Positions 9,947 through 19,053 of a stretch of 36,633 bases of DNA are shown in pieces. Both the position numbers and the translations under genes were made by a program. Below the pieces are notes generated by a model, which saw nothing but the letters and a program-made list of their open reading frames with translations, was not told the DNA's origin and did not search any database. The stretch is taken from the NCBI GenBank assembly GCA_008000375.1, contig SMOI01000271.1, positions 6,215 through 42,847 on the forward strand, written 5' to 3'. Numbering within the stretch: position 1 is the first letter of the stretch; each line of letters opens with the position of its first letter. This DNA is from Poteriospumella lacustris (taxonomy: Eukaryota; Sar; Chrysophyceae; Chromulinales; Dinobryaceae).

Positions 9947-10436
9947 ACGTTTTGTAAAAATTGAGCTTCACCTCGAACTGCAAGAAACAAGTCTTGGAAT
10001 AGCCCCGTGCTTTGGATTAGCCTCGCTTTGGAAATAGGTTGGGAAAGAGATATGGTATCCGTCACAGGGTGGGCGTTCGTCGTTATCCTCACGTGCATAT
10101 TGTTCTGTTTCACCAGGAGAGAAGTTGCGCAAGAGCTATCCAGCCATTACTGGACAAATCGATGCTTTCCACCAATTTGACCAAGCCAGTTTCCACCGTG
10201 TCGGAGCCGAACCCAAGTCAAGCACGACAAAGACGGACGACGCAAAGTTGGATCTGTTGGACAGACACGCGAAATAGTTTCGTGGTGCAACGAATGATTT
10301 TCAGATGTTTTGAAGGAATCCCGTGCAAGATATGACTCCAACGGCCACGAAAGTTCCCTCCAGAGGTATGACGGAAAAACAGTAATATATGATAGAAAAC
10401 AAACGGACTGACCGACTGTCTCGCAGCTCTCCTGTA
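9947..10436. other. No recognisable gene
   Basis: Mixed-composition sequence with short frames only. Nothing supportable between the hypothetical frame and MITE B. Confidence 0.4.
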
Positions 10437-10627
10437 GGAAGTCGTGCACCATTGTGGCGGTTTTTTCAGTGGCGACTGACGCTTTTTCGACGAAATGGCG
10501 GTTTTCATTTACCGTCAAATAGGGCGACGATTGTTGATATCCGGTGTCTACAACATTAATGTTCATACCTATATTAACAAATTAACATTTAACATACAAA
10601 ACTGCGTTTTGGTCACGAGTAATTGAC

Positions 10628-10661
10628 GTCACGGTAAACTTGATGTCACGGTAAACTTGAT
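10628..10661. repeat. 17-bp tandem duplication in MITE B
   Basis: GTCACGGTAAACTTGAT occurs twice back to back. Copy A has a single related unit. Confidence 0.9.
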
Positions 10662-10771
10662 ATGCATCAATAAAGACTACAAGTAAATGACAACAAGCTA
10701 CATGGAGTATAGACACCCACCGTGGATAAACCAAGGGCCAGTTGGCCCAACCAGGACTTTGACAGGTCGTC

Positions 10772-10829
10772 CTTCATTGTTAATTTCAACCAATTTATGC
10801 CTTCATTGTTAATTTCAAACAATTTATGC
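10772..10829. repeat. 29-bp tandem duplication in MITE B
   Basis: The unit beginning CTTCATTGTTAATTTCAA occurs at 10772-10800 and 10801-10829 with one or two differences. Confidence 0.85.
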
Positions 10830-10987
10830 AACGAGGAGCACAACGTCTGTATCATCGATCATTTATTTCATCACAGTGGAATGCCGGAGGTTGTTGATAA
10901 AGCCACCTGTAAAGTTAGCGTCGAAAACCAATTTTCTGAAACGGCTCAAAACCGCCATTTCAACCGCCACAATGGTGCACGACTACC

Positions 10988-11404
10988 TACAGGGATCGCT
11001 CCGTACGAGACTCCGCTCCTGTTTCGTTTATGCTTGGACCCAGATACAGACCAACCTATCGAAAGTATTGGTCGTATCCGCACACTCTTGTATGAAACCC
11101 AGATGTGTGTTGTCGAGAATCCTTGACAATTAAATGCTGGTTACAGTACGACATCTGCAAGACTGCTCATACGACTCGTATGTGGTGTAGACAAAGGCAA
11201 CACTGTGTCATGACAAACTTGTGGTGAATAGATGCTGCGGGCGGCGTAGTGAAGTTCTGGAAGCTTGAACCTTGTCGCCGTGGAGAGGTTCGGTCGCGAA
11301 TCAAATCGCATGACTGCGTAGGCGATGCGTAACGGCCGGTAACACGATGTCACGGCGGAAGGCGTTTGTTTCCATCAGTATAGCCGTGGATCGTGCATGA
11401 AGTC
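10988..11404. other. No recognisable gene
   Basis: Short frames only; nothing supportable. Confidence 0.4.
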
Positions 11405-12391
11405 TTACAAATCACCGACATCAGAAGAGGTGGACATTTTCCAATAAAACATAATTCGTGCCTCTACAATGTGTGAATACAACGATGGAAAAAATCTATT
11501 AGTACTCTCCAAACGGTGGAGTCCGTCTTGAGAAATCGCAGATTTCATCGCCTGAACGAGGACGACATGAAAGCTCTGCGGCTGTTGCACATTTTGAGCG
11601 TTTCGCACTTTTTGTTTGGCTTTGGCTTTTCGATAAGTGTAGTTCATTGTTGTCGTGACAACCCTTTAGCACCAATTGCCTGAAGGAGTAAAGTCTTCAA
11701 TGGTTTACCGATCAGGGTCGGTCTTTTTGAAGACATGCCAAACTGCCGCTTTCAGTGACTCAATACAGAAGCCAGGCAACGACTCTTTTACCTTTTCAGT
11801 GATCGTTTTGTAACATTCGGGTTTAGTCTTTGTCAATACTTGTCAAAGCAAGTTTCTCGGGGCTCCTTTGGTTCAGTTGGAAGGCGCGACGAGCGATGTT
11901 GCACCATCAACATCAAATGGCTGCGTTCGAAAACCACCTCCTGCTGCAAACGCTCGTCGCTCCTTTGAACATAAGATCTTCACCCTGAACATAAGTTCAA
12001 GGATAACAAGTTGAGGACCTCTTGGGCTGCTTTCCATCCACAGTGAGTCCCATCTTTACTCCAATTATGCGCCAAACTCAATCTCATGGAATGTACACTC
12101 GGCGGCAAGGTGTTCCAATAGGCGTTGACGTTTTGTCGTCGGTTCGGCATCTTTGAGATCGTCCAATTCCGGTACGCCCACGGATATTTGTGCCGCAGTG
12201 GGCACCAGCTTCGACAGAACGATTGCATCCAACACGTCGTCGTCGCGGTGACCAACACCGTCCTTTTCTACTTTAAAAACACTTCCAGCAAAAGGAATAA
12301 ATTCACCGACTTCCATCTTGTAAATTCTCCGTCCGGACTTGTGCGGGTGAACAGTTGTTGTCAACCGACCCCACTGCCATTGAAGTAACAT
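11405..12391 (-). pseudogene. Broken unrecognised gene, possible CENPB/Tc5-type HTH remnant
   Basis: Several minus-strand segments have coding character. 12391-12065 encodes 108 residues starting MLLQWQWGRL, with IYKMEVGEFIPFAGSVFKVE. After frame changes, a frame from about 11835 down to 11405 is interrupted by two in-frame TAA codons. It contains SLPGFCIESLKAAVWHVF, then FTPSGNWC and NYTYRKAKAKQK, then 60 more residues. The Phe-x-x-Ser-x-x-Trp-Cys followed by a Tyr-Arg-Lys element is loosely reminiscent of the DNA-binding HTH linker of pogo/Tc5-CENPB transposases. That resemblance is weak. What can be said firmly is that this is a decayed coding region of unknown identity. Confidence 0.3.
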
Positions 12392-12466
12392 TTAAGAGTA
12401 GATTCCGTTGCTGATTTCTGCATCTTCCGCGGTCTCCCAGAACCAGGATCTGATTTTGTTTCACTG

Positions 12467-12848
12467 TGAGGTAGATTATCCTTCTGTAAGAGATATTATC
12501 TATCCGAAGAGTCCAAACCTGCTGAGTCGCTCGAGAACCTGTGAGTTAGTGTTCCGAAAAGGTAACGCTAACGAGATATCTTGCCCGAGAAGGGTTGAAG
12601 ATAGAACCGGGTTCGAGAGAGAGTTGAGAAGGTTTAGATTGTGATTTACAGATAGTCCGATCAAAGAGAGGTCAACAAGCTGTAAACAGCCATCGAGGAA
12701 AAGTAATCATAGGCCGGAAGGCCGGACAGAATGTGTGGCAGAGGCGTATGATATGAATCAATGGACAGAAAGACCAATCAAGATGAGTGGTTCCGGACAG
12801 TGAGAGCCTAAACTAATAGACGAACCTAAACTACTGGGTTCGGCGCCA
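12467..12848 (-). repeat. 3' LTR (382 bp)
   Basis: Begins TGAGGTAGATTATCC and ends GGTTCGGCGCCA on the plus strand, giving TG...CA ends. A line-by-line comparison with 21167-21548 shows no difference. Because the antisense ORF starts 264 bp beyond it on the plus strand, this LTR could also serve as its promoter region; that is inference. Confidence 0.97.
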
Positions 12849-12860
12849 ATACCCTCCTTC
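12849..12860 (-). promoter_or_regulatory. Polypurine tract for plus-strand priming
   Basis: Immediately inside the 3' LTR the element strand reads GAAGGAGGGTAT, directly abutting the LTR start TGGCGCC. This is the expected position and composition of a polypurine tract. Confidence 0.7.
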
Positions 12861-13111
12861 ACAAAAAGAAGCAGAAGAAAAGAAAGAGGAGGCGCGCAGA
12901 GGGAAAGGAAGGGGAAAGAAGTAGGAGATTGTGGGAAAATAGAAAAAGAGGAATTCCGTAAGTGAATTGCGAAATTACAGGGAACAATTCAGCACATAGA
13001 GAAATCCAGCAAAAAAGGAGAAAATCCGTCGAGTGTAGGAAATCCATCGGAGCGAAGGAAATCAAGTAACATAGAAGGAATTCCTTCGAATGGCGGAAAT
13101 ACGTCGATGCG

Positions 13112-14803
13112 ATGGAAATCGGCAGGATGGTGGGGCGGCAGAAGAAGCATCAAGCGAAGACCAGCCAAGAAGGTCGAGACAGAGAAGATCGTTGGATTAG
13201 CACAAGTCAAGACAAGGCGATCGAGTGGAGAACCATGTGGGGACCGAAGCGATGCGAGGCCAGACAGCTTGCGGCGGCGAGCCGTGGGGTCGAAAACCCT
13301 TCGACTGCGCCGGCCGTACTGCCTGTCAGCCCGCAGAGGGACGGGAACGCAACGTGTCCTACCAATCAGGAAGACACCGCGCTGGCAGCGACGCAGTCGG
13401 TGCCCATGCGGAACGAGGCCGGACAGCTTGCGGCGGCGAGCCGTGGGGTCACAGACCCCTCGACTGCGCCGGCCGGACTGCCTGTCAGCCCGCGAAGCGG
13501 GGAACCGGTGACGTACTGTCAACGTCAGGAAGAGGTGCGGGCAGCGACCAACGCGACCCGGCAACCGAGGAAGATCGGGAACGGATGTTGCTTGATGGCA
13601 TCCGTTCTCAGCATCGTGGACCAGCCAAGGCACAAACAACTGCTGCTGGGCTGGGAAAGCGAAGATGGGGTCAACGTCGAGCGGGCGGAGGCTTACCAGC
13701 ACTGGGACCTGTTCTTTCGGCAGCAGCGCTACCCAGGCGAGAAGTACGAGCAGGGCGGACTGCGCCTATGGCTGAACGAATTGGTGAAGCGAGGAATTCT
13801 TGAAGACTTCCAGATCACACACGTGAAAGAGCTCAGTAGCGAGGCCGGGGCCTGGATCGCGGGACACTGCGAGGGAAGCGGCGGATATGACCACGAGGGG
13901 GTACTGGTGTTTGGACACCGGCTGTTCGGGGAAAGCCGGGACAAGGAGATCCGACATGAGATTCTGAAGCGAATTGGGGATGTCCCATGGGGAACGGACT
14001 TCAAGAAAGAGACGATCTCGTACGCGAACACTTGGAGAATACTGGAGAAAGCAAAAGTGCCCCCATTGTCCCGATATTTTCTCTGGAACTGCACCCAGGC
14101 CGTGGGGAAGGAGGCCAAAGAGCGATTCGGGCGGAGTGCGCATACGCCGGGAGATCGGGCCGAGTTGGAGGCACACGCGGTGTGTGTCAGGGCGGAGTGT
14201 CGGCTGGCGTGGGAAGACCGGATGCAGCGCATGTTGCAGAGGGACACGACAGTGATTGAAGAGTCCACGGGAGAGGAATTAGGGGAGAGCGAGAAAGGAG
14301 ATACTGAGAGCGAGAATGAAGATCAAAATGCCGCAGCGCACATGGAGTTTGTGCGAACCACTCGCAACCGCGTACTCCGCAAGCTACGTGGTCATCCAAA
14401 CGAGGAAGGAGCCAGAGAAGGGGTCATGATGCAGTTCGAGAAGGGGTTGTTAAGCGCACATCTGCGCTACCCCATACCTGAAGGCGTTGGGGTAACCTGG
14501 CATGGCATATGCGTGCGGGCTAGTGATGAAACCAAAGAGGTGGTCATATGCGACCCATCAAGGACGGAAACGCACCTCATGTCGCGCCAGTCCGTACAAA
14601 AGTCAACTGAGGCCTTAATGAACAGCCTAGTGGATTACTGGAAAGCCATAGGACTCGAATTCACCTTCGCAGCCAAATGGCGAGGGAAATTCATGGATGA
14701 GCAGTATGCTCAAACGCATGAGGAATGGAAGAAATGGTTACGTCAAAGGAAACCAGATGCGGCGGAGGGGCCAGAGTGCAAGAAAAGCAGGACAGGGACG
14801 TAG
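13112..14803 (+). CDS. Antisense ORF of Gypsy element: putative OTU/papain-like cysteine protease
   Basis: An intact 563-codon plus-strand ORF lying opposite to gag-pol, between pol and the 3' LTR. Residues 1-150 are basic and low-complexity, with a 53-residue duplicated segment. Near 156-164 is GNGCCLMAS, like the nucleophile motif of OTU or C39-type cysteine proteases. Around 464 is WHGICVRAS, and at 480-482 CDP; the order Cys, His, Asp (C160, H464, D481 as candidates) fits a papain-fold triad. A Glu/Ser-rich acidic linker lies near 390-410 and a Lys/Arg-rich tail at the end. The spacing between Cys and His is long for the family. A decayed homologue lies in the same antisense position at 7009-7641, so the gene belongs to the element family. 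Protease activity and a role such as deubiquitination are inference. Antisense accessory ORFs near the 3' LTR are known from some plant Gypsy elements. Confidence 0.7.
   Translation: MEIGRMVGRQKKHQAKTSQEGRDREDRWISTSQDKAIEWRTMWGPKRCEARQLAAASRGVENPSTAPAVLPVSPQRDGNATCPTNQEDTALAATQSVPMRNEAGQLAAASRGVTDPSTAPAGLPVSPRSGEPVTYCQRQEEVRAATNATRQPRKIGNGCCLMASVLSIVDQPRHKQLLLGWESEDGVNVERAEAYQHWDLFFRQQRYPGEKYEQGGLRLWLNELVKRGILEDFQITHVKELSSEAGAWIAGHCEGSGGYDHEGVLVFGHRLFGESRDKEIRHEILKRIGDVPWGTDFKKETISYANTWRILEKAKVPPLSRYFLWNCTQAVGKEAKERFGRSAHTPGDRAELEAHAVCVRAECRLAWEDRMQRMLQRDTTVIEESTGEELGESEKGDTESENEDQNAAAHMEFVRTTRNRVLRKLRGHPNEEGAREGVMMQFEKGLLSAHLRYPIPEGVGVTWHGICVRASDETKEVVICDPSRTETHLMSRQSVQKSTEALMNSLVDYWKAIGLEFTFAAKWRGKFMDEQYAQTHEEWKKWLRQRKPDAAEGPECKKSRTGT
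13252..13500 (+). repeat. 159-bp-period internal repeat in the antisense ORF
   Basis: A block of about 85 bp beginning ACAGCTTGCGGCGGCGAGCC occurs at 13264 and again at 13423, a spacing of 159 bp (53 codons). In protein both units read QLAAASRGV then PSTAPA then LPVSP. The duplication keeps the frame. Confidence 0.9.
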
Positions 14804-14882
14804 TTGAGCGGGGAAGCTAGCACAATACATGTGCTTCACGTAATCCGATAAATGGAGCAAGGTACAAAGCATCCGGTGAAGG

Positions 14883-17800
14883 TTACGTGGACGTCGGTAG
14901 AAGCGCAGGGTAAGAGGTACACCACGAAGCATCAAGGAGGACCTCACCCGGGGAAAGGGTATACGAATCAGCCCAGCGCTGTGATCCATAGTGGAGAACA
15001 AAAGCATTAGCAACGACAAACGTCTCGTGGAACAGTGGACAGTGGACCCGAATGCGAGAACGCGAAGAATTAGCCCAAGAAGTGTAAGTGTATGTGAGCA
15101 GATACGTGGTGGTGTACAGGTCTGGAAGGGGAAGGGACTTGTACCACGAAGAGCCGTAGGAGCGGAGATCCACGTAAACACGATCGCCAGGGGCAACCGC
15201 CGCGATGCGGAACCGGTTGAGAGCGGCCAAGCGAGGTTTAGTATCAGCGGCAGGAAACAGGAGCAACGCTAGTTCTCGGCGAGAACGACAGAAGTCCTCA
15301 AATGGCAAGGTGTCAGAAATATCTTTGGAGTAAGGGACCCAAAGAGTGGAACCATCATCGTATTCGACCAAGAGATCGATGGAAGAGCGGAGATAAGGAT
15401 CACCCGCGTAGGAGACGATGCGATGAACCACATATTGATCGTAGTCAAGTTGCGCCAAGCGGAAAGCGTCGGCATCGGAACCCGTGAAAAGCTTAAGGCG
15501 GGAGACATGGAACACCCTAATAGCACCATCGATAAGGCTGCGACAAGAGATGTCATTGCGATCGTGAGATACAACTCGGAAGGGACCAGTGTATCGGGGT
15601 TCCAGTTTGGCCGGGAGATACTCATCAGGAGCCAAACGTTGGAAAAGGACCAAGTCATCAGTCTGAAAAGTGTTCTGAGCGGATGGGTCGGGATTGTGCG
15701 ACGTGCGCGATGAGATGATGGATCGTTGAAAATCATGCGACAGAGAACGGACCAGTTGTAAGTTCTCATCCAAGAGTTGGAGATAAGCCGCAGCGCGTGT
15801 CGAAGGATCCCAAGACTCAGGCATGCGAAAATGGATAGCATCAACAGATCCAAAGTGAGCGTGAAAAGGGACAACACCAGTTTCGGAGCTATCGAAGCTG
15901 TTGATGAAATATTGGATCAAAGGAAGAACTAAAGGGGAGGACCAACGATCTTTGACCCGCTCGTCAAAGACGATGGCTTTGAGATGACGCAGAATCATAG
16001 CGTTATGACTTTCGACACCATTGGACTGGTGTTGGGCAACAATGCTGAAGCGATGTAGAACACCGAAGTATTGATGGAGTTGTTGGACAACAGTATTAGT
16101 AAATTCGGTGCCCGGATCAGAATGGATACAGTCAAACATCCCATAAGTGGAAAAGAATTGGAGCAAACATGAAGCCACAGTTTCAGCGTCATGACGCGGA
16201 GCGGGATACAGCGCACACAGTTTAGTGTCATGTACCACTAAGACAATAAGGTATTGGTTACCGAATGTATCTGGCGGAGTGATAGTCAGCATGTCGACAC
16301 CCACGATCGAACGATGATGCAAAGGTTTGAGATGACGCACCAAAGGAGGGAGGGTATCAGTCATGCCCAAGCGATCCTTTTGACATGTCGGACATTGAGA
16401 AACAAAGTTTTGGACATACCGATAAGGAATGTGATGACCAGGGAAATGATCACAAAGAAGTTTGTACGTGCGCCGAGCACCGTGATGTCCCGAACGACCA
16501 CCATGCACGAAAGCAAGAAGGTCGTCAGGGGTGGGTTGGTCGGGCAGAGCAATGGCCAGAGGATCTTCCACAGGGACGTCGATGAAGGGGGATAATTGGG
16601 GATCCGAAGAGTCAACTGGTCGATATGGAGCAAGAGACGGCAACGGAGGAGCATCGAGAGTCGGGTCCCAACGGACAACCTTGGGTAGCTTTTGAATGGG
16701 ATCAATGTGCATAGAAGGGTCCATATGGGAAGGCGGAAGTGGAGGAACGGCAGCCAGATCCGTAACTGGGGAAGGGCGGTGATGCAGTTCCGAAAGATAA
16801 TGAGAATGTAGCAAACTGGCAACGTCAGAAGCGGAAAGAAGAGGGGAAGCGCTGAGGAGCGGAACGAACAGAGCGTTCAAGGACGAAGAAGAAGAGTCGA
16901 ACATGCGTGAGAAATAATCCGCAAGAAGATTCTGTTTGCCAGGAATGTGGCGCAGTTGAAAGACAAAGGACTGCAAGTAGATTCTCCAGCGCATGATTTT
17001 AGGCACAATAGAAGCCTCAATCCAAAGAAGATTGTTATGGTCGGTCTCTAAGACAAAGGATTTGCCACGGAGCTGGAAAGAGAGCTTGGAGACCGCGTAG
17101 AAGATTGCGTACGCTTCCTGTTCTATCGTACTCCAGCGTGAGGCTTGAGCAGAGAACTTGTGCGAAACAAACGCAATGGGTTGGTAAACAGGATCGGTCG
17201 AATTCGGATCCGGGAAGAGCTGGAAGAGTACAGCACCCACACCCAGCAATGAAGCATCCGTCCGTAAAATCCAATTGAGGGAATAATCCGGAAGATATAA
17301 GGTATGGGACGCAATGAGCGAATTCTTGAGATCGTCGAAGACCTTGCGGTAATCGACAGACCAACGTTCAGGGTGTTTCCAGTCAAACTCCTGGCGAGTC
17401 ATGTCATGCAACGGGGCAGTCAAAGAGGCGAAGTGTGGGATAAAGGAACGAAAGAAAATGGCAGCACCCAAGAACTGTTGCATTTTCTTGAGTAAGGATG
17501 GGAAAGGGATTGAAGCAATTGAATCTTTCCGGTCTTTGTCGAGTTCATAGCGTCGATAACGCACGATGTATCCGAAGAACTTGGCGCGGTCAAAGCCAAG
17601 CCAAGACTTAGAAAACTTCAAGAAAACATTCTTCTCAATGCAACGATTGAGAATCAGGTCAAGCTTGTTGTAAGCATCTTGAAAGTCATGAGCTAAGACC
17701 AGAAGATTGTCAAAGATGGAGATAGTCCAATCCGAAAAATCAGCAAAGATTTCTCGAGCAGCATTCTGCAGGATGCCAGATGCTGGTCCCACTCCTTCAG

Positions 17801-18665
17801 GCATAAACTTGGGTTTAAAGAGACCCCAAGGTGTTTGAACCGAAAGAATTGATGACGTACGATCCGCCAGTCGAAACTGGTGAAAAGAGTTGACCCAATC
17901 CAAGTCAACGAAGACTTGAAAATTGAGCATTTTCTCCAACTCTTGTTGGACGTTGGGAATCGGGACCTGAGGGATGACCACATACTTGTTGACGTCAACG
18001 TAGTCACCACAGATACGAATGAAAGGAGAGGTAGCCTTTGGGGCTATGACCAAGCAGGAAGCAATGGGCGAATCCGATTCAGCATAGAAGTACTGGCGAA
18101 GTCGAGAGAATTCCTTTTTGGCATTGTCGAAAATCTTGGGATTAATCGAACGTGCACGAGGCTTGAGGGACGCAGGCATACCCTCCTTCCACTGCAGCTC
18201 GATAGGAGGAGCAGCGATGCCGTTCCAATTTTGTGGAACAAAAACTTGGACACCTCTCGTGTGAAGCAAGTCAAGCAGGGGAGTAGATGCCAGAAAGTCC
18301 GGATGAACATGAGATGGGATCAATGAGAGATATTCTTCCACAGCTTTGCCATACGACATTTCCATGAACGATAAGGCATAAGTGAAATTGCAAGGAACAG
18401 GAGTGTCAAGATCTTCCGGAGCATCTTCCAGATAAGGAAATGTCCAGGGATCAGTGGTTGGCAAAGTACACGAAGGGTTAGGAGGATGGAGAGTAACAGC
18501 TGAGAGGGAAGAAACTGAGTCCATAACATCAGATAGCATGGAGAAAAATAATGAGCCAAAGTGGAAAAAGAATATCAGGAAGACCAATGATGATGTCATT
18601 TTCAGACATGGGGAAAATAAAGAAACGAACAGTTGATACGTGAGAGATGTTGCGGGAATCAACAA
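14883..18665 (-). CDS. pol: Gypsy Pol: RT, RNase H, integrase, chromodomain-like
   Basis: A 1260-codon frame. RT (about residues 170-370) has [13 protein letters not shown] as motif A and [10 protein letters not shown] before the active site. The active site reads IFDNLLV, so the usual second Asp of YxDD is Asn. RNase H has [14 protein letters not shown], a Glu in STIEQEAYA and ETDHNNL. Integrase has an N-terminal His-His-Cys-Cys finger (HGGRSGHHG ... CPTC, about 720-765). Its core triad is Asp in IVGVDML, Asp in HSDPGTEF and Glu in NGVESHNA. After [10 protein letters not shown] comes a segment (about 1078-1125) with [18 protein letters not shown] and TLWVPY, laid out like a chromodomain that guides integration to marked chromatin. 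The Met at 18665 lies in the wrong frame relative to protease; entry is more likely by frame change near 18563-18570. Confidence 0.93.
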   Translation of the reverse strand: MLIPATSLTYQLFVSLFSPCLKMTSSLVFLIFFFHFGSLFFSMLSDVMDSVSSLSAVTLHPPNPSCTLPTTDPWTFPYLEDAPEDLDTPVPCNFTYALSFMEMSYGKAVEEYLSLIPSHVHPDFLASTPLLDLLHTRGVQVFVPQNWNGIAAPPIELQWKEGMPASLKPRARSINPKIFDNAKKEFSRLRQYFYAESDSPIASCLVIAPKATSPFIRICGDYVDVNKYVVIPQVPIPNVQQELEKMLNFQVFVDLDWVNSFHQFRLADRTSSILSVQTPWGLFKPKFMPEGVGPASGILQNAAREIFADFSDWTISIFDNLLVLAHDFQDAYNKLDLILNRCIEKNVFLKFSKSWLGFDRAKFFGYIVRYRRYELDKDRKDSIASIPFPSLLKKMQQFLGAAIFFRSFIPHFASLTAPLHDMTRQEFDWKHPERWSVDYRKVFDDLKNSLIASHTLYLPDYSLNWILRTDASLLGVGAVLFQLFPDPNSTDPVYQPIAFVSHKFSAQASRWSTIEQEAYAIFYAVSKLSFQLRGKSFVLETDHNNLLWIEASIVPKIMRWRIYLQSFVFQLRHIPGKQNLLADYFSRMFDSSSSSLNALFVPLLSASPLLSASDVASLLHSHYLSELHHRPSPVTDLAAVPPLPPSHMDPSMHIDPIQKLPKVVRWDPTLDAPPLPSLAPYRPVDSSDPQLSPFIDVPVEDPLAIALPDQPTPDDLLAFVHGGRSGHHGARRTYKLLCDHFPGHHIPYRYVQNFVSQCPTCQKDRLGMTDTLPPLVRHLKPLHHRSIVGVDMLTITPPDTFGNQYLIVLVVHDTKLCALYPAPRHDAETVASCLLQFFSTYGMFDCIHSDPGTEFTNTVVQQLHQYFGVLHRFSIVAQHQSNGVESHNAMILRHLKAIVFDERVKDRWSSPLVLPLIQYFINSFDSSETGVVPFHAHFGSVDAIHFRMPESWDPSTRAAAYLQLLDENLQLVRSLSHDFQRSIISSRTSHNPDPSAQNTFQTDDLVLFQRLAPDEYLPAKLEPRYTGPFRVVSHDRNDISCRSLIDGAIRVFHVSRLKLFTGSDADAFRLAQLDYDQYVVHRIVSYAGDPYLRSSIDLLVEYDDGSTLWVPYSKDISDTLPFEDFCRSRRELALLLFPAADTKPRLAALNRFRIAAVAPGDRVYVDLRSYGSSWYKSLPLPDLYTTTYLLTYTYTSWANSSRSRIRVHCPLFHETFVVANAFVLHYGSQRWADSYTLSPGEVLLDASWCTSYPALLPTST

Positions 18666-18942
18666 AAGAAATGGGAAGAAGAGCGACCGACGATATTTTT
18701 ATGGTTGTTTTGTTGTCGGCTAAAGTTACGCAAGTATCGATGGGGGAAACAAAAGTGGATAAATCATTTTTATGTTTTTGGTAAAAAAGAGTGGACATGT
18801 AGCTACCATGCAAAGCACCGGTATCAAACAAGGCACGAGGAAAAGAAAGTGAACGATGGTGAGAGAGAACGATAGTTCCGGGACGATGCACAGCATGCAA
18901 AAGAGAAGCATGGGGAAAAGCAGAATAAAACAAATTTTGCAA
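18529..18942 (-). CDS. Gypsy aspartic protease (read on from gag)
   Basis: The catalytic box is [12 protein letters not shown], an Asp-Thr-Gly retropepsin motif. VTLADNKT and a hydrophobic [10 protein letters not shown] follow, the latter matching the usual Ile-Leu-Gly segment near the protease C-terminus. The frame is the same as gag and is open all the way from just after the gag stop at 19051, so no separate start is needed; the Met at 18942 is only the first internal one. The frame ends at 18529, overlapping the pol frame. Retropepsins cleave the Gag-Pol polyprotein and act as dimers. Confidence 0.85.
   Translation of the reverse strand: MQNLFYSAFPHASLLHAVHRPGTIVLSHHRSLSFPRALFDTGALHGSYMSTLFYQKHKNDLSTFVSPIDTCVTLADNKTTIKISSVALLPISFVDSRNISHVSTVRFFIFPMSENDIIIGLPDILFPLWLIIFLHAI
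18563..18570 (-). promoter_or_regulatory. Probable +1 frame-change site, protease to pol
   Basis: On the element strand the protease frame reads ATT CTT TTT CCA while the pol frame continues TTT C CAC TTT GGC, one base later. The decayed relative at 6930-6960 reads CTT TTT CAT TTT GGC in a single frame. So either a C was gained here, or UUU-C serves as a +1 slip site. Confidence 0.5.
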
Positions 18943-19050
18943 AACATGGGATGGAGAATGAAAACAAGAAAAGGTATCGATATAGGAGAGTGAAGTAATA
19001 TTACTTGTTATGGGATTTTTTGAAGAAGAAGACGAGGGAGAAGGAGAAAG

Positions 19051-19053
19051 TCA
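19051..19053 (-). promoter_or_regulatory. In-frame TGA between gag and protease
   Basis: Gag ends TCG TCT TGA; the same frame then runs open (CTT TCT CCT ...) into the protease. This is the arrangement of stop-codon readthrough in some retroelements. The local TTGACTT is also present at the equivalent place of the decayed relative near 6438. Readthrough is inferred, not shown. Confidence 0.5.

Larger units (their letters stand above)
10437..10987. mobile_element. MITE, copy B (inverted relative to copy A)
   Basis: A 551-bp relative of 117-623 in the opposite orientation. The ends are GGAAGTCGTGCACCATTG and the inverted CACGACTACC, with TA outside each (10435-10436 and 10988-10989). Interior blocks match copy A in reverse complement, for example the region around GGGCCAGTTGGCCCAACCAG. 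It is longer than copy A partly because of two internal tandem duplications. Confidence 0.8.

Noticed and set aside
11405-11835. In-frame TAA codons as a sign of an altered genetic code
   Set aside because: The intact gag, pol, antisense ORF and Harbinger transposase end normally and contain no internal stops, so the stops here are better explained by decay.
13225-14268. Other long frames over the antisense gene (13225-13803 plus, 13729-14268 minus, 12989-13702 minus)
   Set aside because: GC-rich shadows of the 563-codon ORF, which has the conserved motifs and a related copy elsewhere.
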